From Cokeromyces recurvatus (lineage: Eukaryota > Mucoromycota > Mucoromycetes > Mucorales > Mucoraceae), in NCBI RefSeq assembly GCF_025118155.1, contig NW_026251417.1:1-64000 (forward strand): DNA of 64,000 nucleotides, written 5' to 3'. The translations under genes were made by a program, and so were the position numbers. Of this stretch, positions 1 to 13,117 are shown piece after piece (positions within the stretch are counted from its first letter, which is position 1; each line of letters begins with the position of its first letter). The notes below the pieces were generated by a model. It was not told the DNA's origin. It saw only the letters and a list, made by a program, of their open reading frames with translations, and made no database searches.

Positions 1-887
1 CTATATTAAATATTCTTCTTTGGTATATTTGTGATATTTGAAAAAAAAAGATAAACTAATTAAATCTAATTATCATTTATTGTTTAAGCCAAGATTAATA
101 GAAGATATAGAAAAATGACAACACCTGTAAAAATGGATTTTAATATATTTGATACACACACCCTTAAGATTAGTACTTTTCAAGAAAGCTACATATCTTA
201 ATATAATGTCATATGTTATTCAGTCGCAATTAAATATCTTCTAGTATTAAAATTTTGTCTTAATCCTTCAAATTTTTACATAATTATTTCTTGAATAAAA
301 TAACCCATCTTTAAAACTATTGTTCTTCTGCCTTGTTGATCTTCACTTGTTTCAACTTTGAAAGGGATTTTATTCAATTATAATTATTATTTCGTATTCT
401 TAAGAAGGATAATAAACTTTGGGCCATTAGGGCTGTATTAAGTTTTGTAAATCTATAGTAAATGTAAATATATCTTTCTTTATAGAGTATATACGTCTTC
501 TTACTACCCTTTTAGAGTTCAATATATATATATATATATATATATGCGTATGTATTTATAACAATAGCACCGCATTAGTTAAGAGAAAGTTTAAAATGAC
601 ATCTTACTCCTTTTTCTTTATAAATATAATTCCTCTTATTTTAAGCTTGCTGAATGAAAGGATATAAATTTGTTTGATCTCTTTTTAAATTTTCTTTCCT
701 AGAATACTTAAAAAAAATTTAACTAATAATCCCAAACAGGTCAATGATGTTTATAAAAGTTTTAATAAATAAGTATATCGGTCTATCCATCAACTTTTAT
801 GATTGAATTTGAGCAAATTTTAAGAAAATAAATTTAGATTGAAAACCACTGTATAATTATGACAAGTTTTTATTCTTTTTAAAATGG

Positions 888-925
<38 letters not shown>

Positions 926-956
926 GTAATATGTAATTTTATATTTATATTGATAT
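1..956. other. AT-rich intergenic DNA, no gene seen
   Basis: I see no supported coding region. It holds a (TA)n run near 523-545 and a 36-nt T run at 889-924, just beyond the stop codon of the transportin gene. Short open frames here are made of homopolymer translation or are antisense to the last transportin exon. Confidence 0.6.
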
Positions 957-1490
957 TTAAATACCATAACGCTCTTGTAAAGGAATTCTTACTTCTTGTG
1001 GCATCGATGATAATCCTTGTTGCCATTGAGTTTCACCAAACATATTTTTATATCCATTTAAAATCTAACAATAGAGCAAATAAATAATACGTTTTTTTAC
1101 GATATATAATCTAATAAAACTTACATTTGCAAAAGATTCATGCAAATCTTGTGGGACATTTTGATAATTAACAACAGCGGAACAGAAAGAATAGAACTCT
1201 TTAACAGCAGCTTGAGGATTGACCTTGATCATTTCACATAAACCACTAAAAGCAGAGTATTTTTCTTCATTATCACGAATAGGTGTGAGTGCCATTAGCC
1301 ATGGTTGAATAAATCCTTCAAGATGAGGAGCAACCAAATTAGGACAAACGAGACCAAGACGACCAATTGTAATAGCAACGTTTTCTAAAAGTGTACGTTG
1401 AGTTTGAGTATTCATCATAAGAGGGAACAAGCGTTGTAATAGAGGATCGACATAAGGTCTGATTTCTGCACCTGAAAAGATTGAAATTTT

Positions 1491-1530
<40 letters not shown>

Positions 1531-4229
1531 GAATATATCACTTACCCCATTTTAAGGCAATTTCACCAGCAGCCCATGTAGCATTATTGCAAACAGACAC
1601 ATGCTCAGCTACAGGGTCAATTTGTTGAAGAAGTAAAGGCATAAATTGAGGTACAACAGCACGAATGTGTTCAAAACATGATATAGCAAGATCACCAAGC
1701 AAAGCATATGTGGATTGACGAACTTCAGCAACTTCATCCTAATCATATTCAAATAAAAAAATAAATAAAATAAAATAAACATCACAACAAAATATATCCT
1801 CATTGATATTTACCTGGATACAGAGTGATAAAAGCTGTACAATAGGTGGGTTAGTATTGGCAACCAAAGGCTCAGCATCCTTATTGAGGGCCTGAACAAT
1901 ACCAGAAAGTAAATCTAAAGCAACAATCATAAAATCTTTATCAGGCTCTTCTAATGAAGGATCCATAGAACATAAACGACATTCTTCCAATGTCTTGCAG
2001 ACAAGAACAACACAACGATTATACACGGGCTCAGCAAAAGGTTTAAAACCTTGGCCCAAAGCAGTTGTAACAGAAGAAAGACACTAATTCCAAATTACAT
2101 AGTTTAGTTATCTTACTTTAAAGTCTGGAATTATATACAAACCTCTAATAAGGGGAACAAGTCGGTACTATCATCAGCAATTTCTTGCCATTTATTAATA
2201 AGAGGAGGCATAAGAGCATCAATATATTGAGGATTATTTAATGCTTCACCAACAACATCAGCTAAAGTACCAATGGTATCATAAAGAAGTAACAAGTTTC
2301 TTTTTTGGTATTTAGTAAATGCACTACAGAGAGTTGTAAGAATAGGTTGAAGGTAAGGGACTAAATCAACACCAGCTTCTTCTTCAAGTAAAGAAAAGGA
2401 AGAACAAGCAGCTTCTTGAACTCGCTTATTATTATCTAAAATACGCTGTAAAAGAATTTGAATGAGTGGTTCAAAATAATGTTGACGGGCATCGGGAGTT
2501 TGTCTAGCGCTTTCAACAATCCAACTGCAATATCTACCAAGAGTCCAACATGTGATAGATCTAACAAGTGGCTATATTAAGTTGAAAAAAAAAGAGATTT
2601 ATTATTATTTCTGTTATCAGGAGTCACTATGTTATATTCTAAACTTACCTTGGGGTCATTCAGGTGATTAAGTAAGTAAGGCACAAGATCAGGAAGATGA
2701 GGTGCAATTTCTTGCATACCGCCTTCAGCAGCAGCACCAAGTGCCAAAATACCACATTCCCGATGAAGCCAGTCTTCACTTTCTAACTCACCCTTTAAGA
2801 GAGGAATTAAGATACGAATAACATCTGCTTCAAAAGAAGTACATAAAACGTCAAGAGTAGCAGCACTACACTTTCTCAAGTTCCATTCACCGTAAAATTC
2901 ATCATCCTCAAAATCATCATAATCATCCTCATCCTCATCCTCATCATCCAAATCAGAATCTTCATCACCAAGTAAGCCTGTCTTTCTCTTTTCAGCATTA
3001 TTAGCTTCGTCATCCTTATTTGTACCATCAGTTTCAACAACATTAGCTTTGTGGAAACGTGGCTTGATATCCTGCTCACTATCAGCAATATGTGCATCAT
3101 CTTCATCACCACCAAGAGTCATCAAATCAATTTCAGAATAAACCATACCTTTAAGTAATACAGGAACAATCTTTTGAAGATAAGGATGAAGATGTTCGCG
3201 TAAATCGTCTTGTTCAGCAAAAACTAACCAAAATTCACAAGCTTCAAGAGCAAGATCACTATCATCTGATTGAGTACAGAAAAGCATGTATTCAACTAAA
3301 TCAGGTAAATGAGGCAAAAGAACTTCAGGACAAATTTCAAGAAGACTAACAAGAGATTGGCAAACAGCTTTGCGAACGTCAATATTATCATCAGTAGCTC
3401 TCTTAAATAAGGCGTTTAAAAATTCGTTGATTCTAGTCATCAAAGGTGTCGAACGAAGCATAATGAATTGAGAAACACATGAAATTGCACTTAAGCGGAT
3501 CTTATAATCAGGATGATCAAAGAAAGCAATAAATTTAGGTATCATAAATTCTAAAGGTTTGACACCACCAATTCCAGTATCGAGATCACGGGAAGAGTCC
3601 TCACAAATTTTTTGAAAAGTACTAAACGCGTTCTATTAAATGTACATAAATGAGTATACATGTAGAAGAAAGCTTTATAATTACGAAATCCTCTCTCTGT
3701 CTCTCACTCTTTTTTTTTCTTTTCTTTTCTTTTTTTTTTTTTACCTCAACCATAACTGGATTAGGATCATCTAATTTTTCTAATAAAACTTGAAGTACTT
3801 GAGGCCATTGTTGAATACCACCACGAGAAACAATAGATGCTATAACCATGCTGACAGGTTTGCCAACACTAGCATCACCAATGTTTCGAAGACAACAATC
3901 TTTGATATATTCAACTACTTCAGGGGAAATAGTAGGGAAATAGGATCGAATGTTATTCTTAAGTGTTAAACCTGCAACAGAACGAATATATTGATCCTCC
4001 TGAGGCATTTGTGTTAAAATGTAAACTAAATAGTTGTTGTAGTCAGGAATTTTATTAAAATATTCGAGTCTCTATAACAAAAGAATGGTTAATAAATAAT
4101 GAAAGAATGGCTTTAATTTCATTTATATTTTACTTCTTGAACATTATGACCATCAGTAGGATTAATAGCTTCTCGCAAAAGTTGTAAAAGATCTGTAAGA
4201 CCTTGAGCAGATGGTTGCCAAGCACTCAT
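957..4229 (-). CDS. kap104: Transportin (importin beta-2 / Kap104-type karyopherin)
   Basis: Nuclear import receptor of the karyopherin-beta family; the family carries PY-NLS cargoes such as hnRNP-like RNA-binding proteins into the nucleus and releases them on RanGTP. The model has eight exons: 4134-4229, 3745-4071, 2649-3632, 2143-2571, 1814-2083, 1546-1738, 1125-1471 and 957-1064. They join in frame to 917 residues, close to the family's roughly 890-920. The N-terminus MSAWQP and the C-terminal block after the last intron ([10 protein letters not shown], ending QERYGI) match transportins. HEAT repeats run throughout. The long acidic insert near residue 350 ([15 protein letters not shown] followed by [19 protein letters not shown]) is the acidic loop that in the family couples Ran binding to cargo release. 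The intron between 1471 and 1546 contains a 35-nt T run on the + strand. The closest alternative is another importin-beta, but the acidic loop and the two ends favour transportin. Confidence 0.95.
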
Positions 4230-4587
4230 TTTTTAATTAAATATTCCTTTAGGTTATAAAAAAGAATAGCTAAGCAAATGAACATGGTTTTTTATTCAAC
4301 ATTTGTTTTAACTTACTACTTTTGATCTTAAAGTTTTTTAATTTTACTTCTAAAGATGAAAAAAACTCTCTTCTTTTGTTGAATGCTTTTTTTATAACAA
4401 AAGAGAAAGGTATAAATAAAAGAAAGAAAAAAAAAACTATATTTTATACAGAAAATAAAAAGATGGTTAGCTTTTTATATTTTTGAAATACTTGCTCAAT
4501 TTTAAATTACAATTTTTAAATCTTTATAATAACTAATTATCCGTGTGTACACGCAATAAGAAAAAAAAAAAAAAGCAATATAATAGA

Positions 4588-4623
<36 letters not shown>

Positions 4624-5832
4624 CAGTTAGTGGTTAAATTACCTGCTTAAATTTAATTTTATGGTTTTATTCGTTGTGACGTCGTCTGCTTTTTTTTGTG
4701 GCTGAGTAAATTTGGCTTAGAAAGCTAATTTACGTTCCAGCAATTAAAACTCTTTTTCTACTTATGAAAAGGATAACAAAAGACTGCACGAAGATATATT
4801 TTATATCTTTGTTAATAAAATAAACTTACTTTTATACTCACGCATTGTGTATAATTAGTTTTAATTATCATTTTAGTTTAATAAATTTATTTCTGAAAGA
4901 TTATTTTTACATTTATATTGAATGTCTAATTATCTTTATCCTTCATTTACTTACTAAATGGATACTAAGTAGTTAAATTATTAGCTAAGATAATGTTTAT
5001 CTTTTCTGTATCACTTGGAATGTTTAAAGCTTAACATTGTAAAGTTTATTATATGTTTTACTGACAACTATAAATCTCATCTTCCTAAAACTGTTAATAA
5101 AGTTATTGGTTTTTTTTTAATCAGCTTAATCAAATCAGCAAGTATATTTACATATTTTTTACTTTCATACACAAGTTATTAAAGAATTATTCAAATAGCT
5201 TAATAGAGTTTAAATCAATTTGAGGAGAACAATGTTCAAAAGCTTTAATTTAGTATGTGTAGTTTCCTCATTAAACGTAATCTCTTGCTAAATATTTTAT
5301 CATATCTTCTTTTAGGAAATAAAGTTGTTCAGCTCGTCTTTCATAAGATTTACTAACTAGGTGTATAATTTCTTGACCAAGGAGTTGATATTTGTCTTGG
5401 CTCAATGCATTTAACAATATTCAAAGGTTCGAATCTCGACTCAAAAAAAAAAGAAAAATTGTAATGCAAGTCTGAAATGGGATCAACAATAATGTACCCA
5501 GATTTGATCTCCGATATTTTGCGTCATTCTCTAACTATACCTTTTTTGTTTTCAATTTCGCCCTGGACTCAATCCACCCGGTTTGAAAAAAAAATGTGGA
5601 GAACTAGTGAAGAAAGTCATTTAATTGTTCCCCATATTCATACATATTTTTTTTTAAATAAAAAAGGTAACATTGAAGATAAATCAAATTAATAGTTAAA
5701 AAAAAAAACTAATTTTACTTCAATAAACAATTGTTTCCTTTATCACTTTAACGATCAAAAGTTCATTAATCGATTTTTTTTTTCTTCTTTCAACTCCCCG
5801 CTCTTTCTCTATTTATTTAATTAATATACAAC
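4230..5832. other. Intergenic region between two divergent genes
   Basis: This holds the 5' regions of transportin (-) and NDUFS2 (+). It is AT-rich, with a 34-nt T run near 4590-4623 and a pyrimidine-rich stretch at about 5777-5815 just before the NDUFS2 start. A degenerate tRNA-like segment followed by an A run lies at 5391-5455 (see rejected list). No gene was recognised; the open frame at 5477-5692 has no visible family features. Confidence 0.5.
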
Positions 5833-7316
5833 ATGTCTTTTACTACGAGAATGTGGGCACGTAGACTTGTCAACCCCATTTCAAATACAAATATATGCAC
5901 ATCACTTTTTAAATCTCGTACCATGCCATTAAAGGCATTTAAGCCACTACGTACATTTGCAACTGCTGTTCACCACAAAGAAACTATAGGCGAGATTCCC
6001 ATTACTACTATTACAGAAGATAACGAGTCTAGAAGTAAGACTATTTTGAATATTACTCATAACAAAAAAAAATTAGAACGGAAATTTTCTAAATTGAGTG
6101 TTTTATTTTATGTGATTTATGAATAGCTATGAGTGAAGAGGAAGAAAGTAGAATGCGTAATTTCACCGTCAATTTCGGTCCTCAACATCCTGCCGCTCAC
6201 GGTGTACTTCGTCTTATTCTTGAATTAGAAGGTGAAGAAATTGTACGTGCAGATCCTCATATTGGTTTATTGCATCGAGGCACTGAAAAGTTGATTGAAT
6301 ATAAGACTTACCTTCAAGCTTTACCTTATTTTGATCGACTTGACTACGTCTCTATCATGACAAATGAACAAGCCTATTCTTTAGCAGTAGAGAAATTGTT
6401 GAATATTGAAGTTCCTGAGCGTGCAAAATACATTCGTACTATGTTTGGTGAAATCACTCGTATTTTAAATCATATCATGGCTGTCATGTCTCACGCTATG
6501 GATGTGGGTGCCTTAACACCTTTACTTTGGATGTTTGAAGAACGTGAGAAATTAATGGAGTTCTATGAACGTTGTTCTGGAGCTCGTCTTCATGCTAATT
6601 ATGTTCGTCCCGGTGGTGTTGCAATTGATATTCCTATTGGTCTTTTATCTGATATTCATGAATGGGCAGAACAATTTGGTGATCGTGTTGATGAGATTGA
6701 AGAACTCTTAACCGGTAATCGTATCTGGCATATTCGTACACGTGATGTAGGTATTGTAACAGCTCAAGAAGCTATGGATTGGGGTTTCTCTGGTGTCCTT
6801 TGTCGTGGTTCAGGTATTAAGTGGGATATTCGTAAGGTTGCTCCTTATGATGCTTATGACAAAGTAGAATTTGATGTTCCTGTTGGTCAAAATGGGGATT
6901 GTTTTGATCGTTATCTCTGCCGTATGGAAGAAATGCGTCAATCACTTCGTATCATCAATCAATGCATCAATCAAATGCCTGAAGGCCCTGTCAAAACAGA
7001 TGATTGGAAAGTAACTCCTCCTCCTCGTGCTGCAATGAAGCAGGATATGGAAGCATTGATTCACCACTTTAAGATCTTTTCCGAGGGCTACTCTGTTCCA
7101 GCTGGTGAAACTTATACTGTTATTGAAGCTCCCAAGGGTGAATTTGGTGTTTTCTTGATTTCTGATGGTTCTAATAAACCTTATAGATGTAAAATCAGAG
7201 CTCCTGGTTTCTCACATCTTCAAGGTTCTGATTTTATGTCTCGAGGTCACTTACTTCCTGATATGGTCACTATCATTGGTACTATGGATATTGTGTTTGG
7301 TGAAGTTGATCGATAA
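5833..7316 (+). CDS. NDUFS2: NADH:ubiquinone oxidoreductase 49 kDa subunit (NDUFS2)
   Basis: Core subunit of mitochondrial complex I that helps form the ubiquinone-reduction site in the peripheral arm. Two exons, 5833-6034 and 6127-7316, join as AGA A|CT ATG to give 463 residues, the usual length. The first about 60 residues are basic and hydroxylated without acidic residues at the start ([17 protein letters not shown]), as expected for a mitochondrial targeting sequence. The mature part opens with the hallmark [15 protein letters not shown] and contains [16 protein letters not shown], which includes the family's quinone-site Tyr region, then [13 protein letters not shown] and, near the end, [19 protein letters not shown]. 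The second exon could also be read from its own ATG at 6129, but that would remove the targeting peptide, so the spliced start is preferred. It converges with SF3B1 across about 225 bp. Confidence 0.97.
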
Positions 7317-7540
7317 AGTATAGAAAAACTCATTTAAATCCCCCACCCCCTTTTTTTTACTCTGTTATATACACATATATATTTTTTTTGTAAAAAAACA
7401 AAAACAAATAAATTAAATGAAAATATAAATATAATGCATTTATTCAACATTTGTAAGAAATAGTAATAATAATGATAAAAAAAAACACAAATAAAAGATA
7501 ACTAAAAAAAAAAAAAGAAAGGGTTTAAAGAAGGGCATTT

Positions 7541-10500
7541 TTAGAGGACATAATCTAACTCATTTCGAATATAATGGTTGCGTTCGTCGTTTTCCAATCT
7601 TGGATAGTAAGGCACTAACGAATCTTGACTTCCAATATACAAAGTATTATAAATCTTCCAATACACTTCACGAACTTTTCTTGCAGGATGGAAAAGACCT
7701 TGTAATGTATACTGAAGAATAGTAGCTGGACCAAGTGCAACACGAAGACCTTCAATAGCTTCCATGACTGCATTGATAACATGTGGACTATTTTTTATTT
7801 TATTTTATTTTATTTTTTTAAAAAAGAAAAGAAAAAAATTAAATATTAAATAAATGTACACACATATTATCTATCTTACCTTGTTTCAAATATATTTGGC
7901 CAAATATAATTTAGTAAATGACGAAGAGAATCTTCACATCCAAGACCAACAACACCAAGAGCCATATGTTTAATGGTGGTACAAGCAGTTTGTCTATGAA
8001 CAAGATCACGATCCATCAACGCATCTTCTAGCAAAGGAGCTACAGCATTAATATAATCTTTACCCATTTCACCTACATATTCAAAAATAAATGAAAGTGA
8101 CTTCAATACACCATTCTGTACATTAAGTTCAGGTACTCTATATTCGTTCATTAAAGCAGGGAGTACAGTGAAGGGAGCACATGTTTCAGCTACAATAGCA
8201 ATAGCTACAGTTGTACATACACGGTTTTGACGTTCCTGGACCTTTAAGTTATTTAATAAAGTAGCTAAAACATCTTGAGGACCAATGGCTTTAGCAATAT
8301 AACCAAAGGTATTAACGGAGGCACGACGGATACCTTTCTTGTGTGCCTTTAAGAGGTCAAGCAATTCGAAGCAAACTCGCATCCATTCACGAGCAGAGAC
8401 ATATTCAGCACCACGATCTGCAATACGACCAACAAGATCAATACAATTTTCTTGTACCTTTTCATGACGATTACGTAAAATTGGAGTTAAACGAGGTAAA
8501 AGATCCTTAATGGGAGGGGTCATGCTTGCCATACCAATTACATTTACAATAGATTTGAGGGCTCCCAAGATGGAACCCAAGACCTCTGGATATTCTTCAC
8601 CTAAATATTCATAAAGAATTTGGCCTAATTGACTCATCAATTTCTCTTCTCCACAACTCTTCATAACAACAGCGATACGTGAGATTAAATCAGCGGCCTG
8701 TTGACGGACCTTGGCAGATTTGTTATTTAAACGCCATAAGATGGTATAACAGATTTGTTGAAGATAAGGTTTAATACGCATGCCTAAAGCATTAACAACA
8801 GTACCAAAACCGTTCAACATGATAATATCTTCAACTGTCTGTTCTTGGAATGCATAAAGAATACCATCAATCAATAGTTCTTCAAGACGAGGATCAATAT
8901 CAGCTGCACCCAAGTTGGATACAATTTTTTCAATTGTTTCCATTACCATTTTACGATAGGGCTCACTTTCATCCTTTAAATCATTGACAATACGACTCAC
9001 AATTTCAGAAACGCCTACTTTATTAGCTAATTCAACTGTTGTCTCAACTACTTGTTTGTAGTTACGACGATCAAGGGCCATACGACGAACCCAGAAATGC
9101 TTAAAGAATTCAGGTAAAATCTCTTCCTTAATATAAGCAGGCATAACACCATCTGTAGCAGCACATTGTTTTACAACTTTCAATACAATTTTCTTCATTT
9201 CTTCATCAGGGGATTGGAATTCACGAATCAAAATGACCATAACCTCCTTTGTATAATAATTGGCATATTCATCGTCCATCAAAGGAATAATGTAACCAAT
9301 AGCTTTCAAGAAGGCGGCAAGACCTTTACCACGATGTTTACGAATACCCAACCATAAGGGTTTAAGGACAGAATCAAAAGATTCTATACCATATGGAGCA
9401 GCTGCTTCGGCTAAGGCAGCAATAGCTAAAGCAGTAATCGTACGTACCTTTTGTTGATCGTCTTCAAGACCATGTCCAATTGCTTCAACTAAATTTTTAA
9501 GATGAGGCAAAACAGCACAGCCCATAAGAATAGCAACTTGTTGAACAATCTTGATACCTGTATGGCGTGCCTGCCATGATTTCTTTGAACGACAAACAGC
9601 TTTCAAGAAAGGTAAAAGAGCAGGAATACCTAAGGCAGAGGCAACAACTGAAAACGCACGAGCTGTTGTATTACGAACATACTCATCAGGATGGTCAATA
9701 TCTGGACGCATTGTAGTAATCATGGTAGGAAGACCAGCTGCCTTTGATAAATTTGAGATAATTTCACGACCCTCAACACGAGCATAGTAGTCTTCATCAA
9801 TTAAAAGAGGTTCAATAACGACCAAAATCTTGTGTACAAAAGGACGAACTAAATCATCTAACTTATAAAGAATACGATCAATAACTTTGACCAATAAGTG
9901 ACGTTCTTGATCTTCTAAAGTGGGAGACATAAGCAAAGGTAAAATTTGGTTGAACAAAGGACCAGGCCCAAAATCACGAGCCTTATCTGTAATATGACGC
10001 AGTGCACCTTTACGCATAGGTGGTGTACCATTTTTAATCTTTAATAACAAACGCATAATTTTACGTTCCTTAAGCTCATCAACCGACATTGTGCTCTCAT
10101 CCTTTTCGTCCAGTAATTTACCGAAATGTTGCATATCCTCTTCCTTGAAAAATGGTAAAGCACCAACACCAGGAATTTCCTGAGGAAGTTCAGGTACAAT
10201 TATTTGTCTTTGTTCTTCTTGCATAACGAAGCCTGTATCACCCATTGGTGTAGGTGTTGCTGTTAACTTACGAGCAGGTGTACGAATAGGTTCATAACCA
10301 GCAGGAGGCTCAAGGATTTTATAACCAGTGGTAGGAAACATAGCATCTAATTCTTCATCAGATAAAGGACGATTACGAGCATCTAATTCACGTTCCCAAC
10401 GTAAAGCATTTGCAGCTTCAGGTGTTATATATGATGCTTGTCCAGGTAAAGGCGTCATCATGCCTGTACCGCCTACAGGTGTTGCTGCGACCAAATCAGC

Positions 10501-11334
10501 AGCTACAGGAGTGGCATCCCAACGAGAACGCTTAGGGGTAGCGCGAGGAGTAGCATCTACATCCCATTCAGAAGGTCTTACAGGGGTAGCATCCCAACGA
10601 GATCGTTTAGTACTAGCTACGGGTGTTGCTTCTACATTTTGAGTAACAGGTGTGGCTACATCCCATCTTCTCTTTTTACGTGTAGTAGGTGTTTCTTCAA
10701 CATTTGTTTGTGCTTGTTGTTGTTGTTGTTGAGCACTGGTACCATTTTGTGCTTCTTCCTTTTTCTTTTGTGCAATAATCGATAAAACTCTTTGTTCTTC
10801 TTTTTCCAATTCAGCTTCACGAGCTACTTCAGAATAAGATCGAGATTCATTATCTCCTTGATCTTCTCCAAATGCGTCTTTTCTACTAGGTGATAACATA
10901 CGATTAAAACGACGTTGTTGGTATTCATTTTGTTTTCCAGCAACAGTACGTTCACGCATTGTGTCAGCAAAAGGATCATAAGCATCTGCGCCTTCTCTAG
11001 ATTCATCGATAATATCTTTAGAAGCTGTATATGAATTTAATTTACGTTTTGTTTCTTGATAAACTTCATCCTCTTCCTCTTCTTCTTCATCGACAGGTAA
11101 AGAGGTAGAATAACCTGCAAATTTATCAGTTGTGTAAAGATCAGTATCATAAGAAACACCAGCCATACTGGCATGCTTCTCATTATTTAAAACTGCTTTG
11201 CTAATGTCTTCTTCAGTAATTAAAGCACGTTTTGCTTGTGTGGCTTTAATTTCTTTTTCAATGTCTAGAAGTATATATAAAATTAGATTTATTCTATTTA
11301 TTTCATTTTAACATTAAGCTTTACCGTCACTCAT
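7541..11334 (-). CDS. SF3B1: U2 snRNP splicing factor 3B subunit 1 (SF3B1 / Prp10-type)
   Basis: Core of the SF3b complex in U2 snRNP; the family clamps the U2-branch-site helix in the spliceosome. Three exons, 11325-11334, 7880-11264 and 7541-7787, give 1213 residues (human about 1300). The first coding exon is only 10 nt (ATG AGT GAC G), followed by a 60-bp intron. The N-terminal region is disordered and has several RWD-x-TP-like motifs ([10 protein letters not shown], then three SRWDATP or EWDVDATP copies at about residues 195-255), which in the family are U2AF-ligand motifs and phosphorylated TP sites. From about residue 380 to the end are HEAT repeats, closing with [16 protein letters not shown] and IRNELDYVL, nearly identical to other SF3B1 proteins. 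A short poly-Gln tract lies near residue 180. Confidence 0.97.
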
Positions 11335-11647
11335 GATTTGATTTTACTGCCTTTATATGTGTATATAAAAAAAAAAAAAAATGAATGTTTTATAATTTAC
11401 ACAGAAAGAGAAAAAAAAAAAAATCGTAGGAGTTTAAATTAATTTGTGACGCACTCATTGGAAAAGATGTGTGTTGAATGCTAACAGTAAAATGAAGCGA
11501 GGGGTTCAATTTGATTTAAGAGTAATAATTATTAGTTTAATTGACCCCGCCTTTTTTTTTTTTTAAATAAAATAATAAAAAAAAACAAAATCCTTATTCA
11601 TATATATTTTTTTGTTATCTTTTTGAGCTTACATTAATTAGAGGACA
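11335..11647. promoter_or_regulatory. Shared upstream region of SF3B1 and NDUFA11-like gene
   Basis: About 313 bp separate two divergent start codons. It is AT-rich with A and T runs (11369-11381, 11411-11423, 11552-11564) and a slightly GC-richer stretch around 11430-11510. I see no recognisable factor-binding palindrome. The promoter role is inferred from position only. Confidence 0.5.
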
Positions 11648-12251
11648 ATGACAGAAACTAAGGATTGCATTGCTGAAGCGGGAAAAACTGCTGCTATCGC
11701 TGGTGGTGTAGGTTTTTTTGTGTCAGCCATTCAAAACATAGTACAAAAGCATACTACAGGTGCTAGAGGTGTCATTACCAGAACAGGTGGCACTGTTGCT
11801 TTCTTCGGTAAATATATGTATATATATAAATATATAGAGCTACAAAAACTTTGTTAGTAGATCCGAAAACTTAGACTTTCTATTTTAGCTGCAATGGGTG
11901 GTATTTTTACTCTTGGTGAATGTACAGCAAAAGATATTCGTGGAAAAGACGACGCTATCAATGCTGCTATTGGTGGTTGTGCAGCTGGTATGTTGGCCGG
12001 TATTAAGAGTAAGTATAAAAAGGTTAAAATGAACAATATCTAAAAGCAATTTGAATATATTGATATACATATATATAATAGGTCATTCATTTGCAAAGAT
12101 GGGTGCTGGTTGTGCAGCTGTTGGAGCCACTATGTATGCATATGAAGCTTCCGGCGAATTAAAGGGAATTTATGCTAATAAAACAAGAGAGGAAAGAAAA
12201 CAGCATGAAAAGGAATTCTTTAAACAGCAAACCAAAAACGAGGAAGCTTAA
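11648..12251 (+). CDS. NDUFA11: Tim17-family complex I accessory subunit (NDUFA11 / B14.7-like)
   Basis: Small inner-membrane protein. Three exons, 11648-11807, 11889-12008 and 12082-12251, give 149 residues. Four glycine-rich hydrophobic segments are visible: AAIAGGVGFFVSAIQNIV, GTVAFFAAMGGIFTLGEC, INAAIGGCAAGMLAGIKS and MGAGCAAVGATMYAYEAS. This is the pattern of the Tim17/Tim22/Tim23 superfamily. The short N-terminus and the charged C-terminal tail (KTREERKQHEKEFFKQQ) fit the complex I subunit B14.7 better than the Tim translocases, which are longer at the N-terminus. Another mitochondrial Tim17-family member remains possible. The gene is divergent from SF3B1 and converges with PSF1. Confidence 0.75.
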
Positions 12252-12502
12252 ATATAATAAAATATTTGGACATATTTACATGTATGTATTATATTACACT
12301 TACAACACCACCAATCCTTATATACGACTTAGTATTCATATATACAAGCGCACCTGAACAATGATTTTTTTTTTATTTAAATACAAAGACTTTGCTTAAT
12401 AAATATATAGGCAGCAGAAAAAAAAAAGGATGTATAATAATAGTAATAATAATAATAATAATAATAACTTTACAAATACCTTTTTTTTTTTATTATTATT
12501 TC
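12252..12502. other. Convergent 3' spacer with AATAAT repeat
   Basis: A short convergent spacer with a (TAA/AAT)n repeat near 12436-12470 and a T run at 12481-12490. It contains AATAAA-like words on both strands, suitable as polyadenylation signals for both genes. Confidence 0.4.
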
Positions 12503-13117
12503 CTACACATGAATAAGATATCCAGCTTTAATCAATGACTCAACATCCGTTCTTTTTACATAAAATTGATTCCCCTTTGAGAGATTTAAAGAGCCGTACT
12601 CAGTATTAATTTCTCCTGCATCACGTATGACTCGTACTTCAATAAATAAATCCATAGGCGGTTCTAAGCCTGCACCTCCAGGACCACCTAAATCAACTTC
12701 TAAAAAGCTTTGTTTATATGTGTTGACCATTTCTCCATATTCTTCTAAAAACTGTTGTTCTGTCGGGCCTAAACTAGCCAGAATCTGTCTTTTATATTTT
12801 GAATATAAACCAACATTCCATAAAATATCTTTTAGTTTACTTGTTCGATATCGATTATAAGCGAATAGCACACGTTTATTACGCTTCACTGCTAAATGAT
12901 ATAGCATGACTTGTGATATATTACTTGGATCTTGCATGGCTTGTCTTGTAGGATCTTCTTTCATTGCATTCACTGTTTCTTTTGCTTTGTTGTGTAAAAA
13001 GCGAATTTCTCTGCAAATGTTTTGCACAAGATCATCATTATAAGGTGAAATGAAAAGATCAGATGTACGTTTTATTTCTTTAGCTAATTTATATGCTAAG
13101 TCTCCTGATAGTGCCAT
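12503..13117 (-). CDS. PSF1: GINS complex subunit PSF1
   Basis: Subunit of the GINS tetramer, which with Cdc45 and Mcm2-7 forms the replicative CMG helicase in the nucleus. A single exon encodes 204 residues, the family's normal size (about 196-210). The N-terminal helical A-domain includes the conserved arginine-rich NKRVLFAYNRYRTSKL segment, equivalent to the RNRRCTVAYLYDRL region of the human protein. The C-terminal B-domain starts near residue 155 at LFIEVRVIRDAGEI and ends in VKRTDVESLIKAGYLIHV. No introns are seen, unusual among neighbours. Confidence 0.93.
   Translation of the reverse strand: MALSGDLAYKLAKEIKRTSDLFISPYNDDLVQNICREIRFLHNKAKETVNAMKEDPTRQAMQDPSNISQVMLYHLAVKRNKRVLFAYNRYRTSKLKDILWNVGLYSKYKRQILASLGPTEQQFLEEYGEMVNTYKQSFLEVDLGGPGGAGLEPPMDLFIEVRVIRDAGEINTEYGSLNLSKGNQFYVKRTDVESLIKAGYLIHV

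Noticed and set aside
5391..5455. tRNA-like or SINE-like segment with A-box/B-box-like words (TGGCTCAATGC; GGTTCGAATCT) and an A-rich tail
   Set aside because: GAGTTGA and TCGACTC could pair as an acceptor stem, but no T-stem or anticodon stem forms at the proper distances. At best an old tRNA relic.
10328..10642. 104-residue + strand frame rich in GVAS repeats
   Set aside because: Antisense reading of the repeated RWDxTP region of SF3B1.
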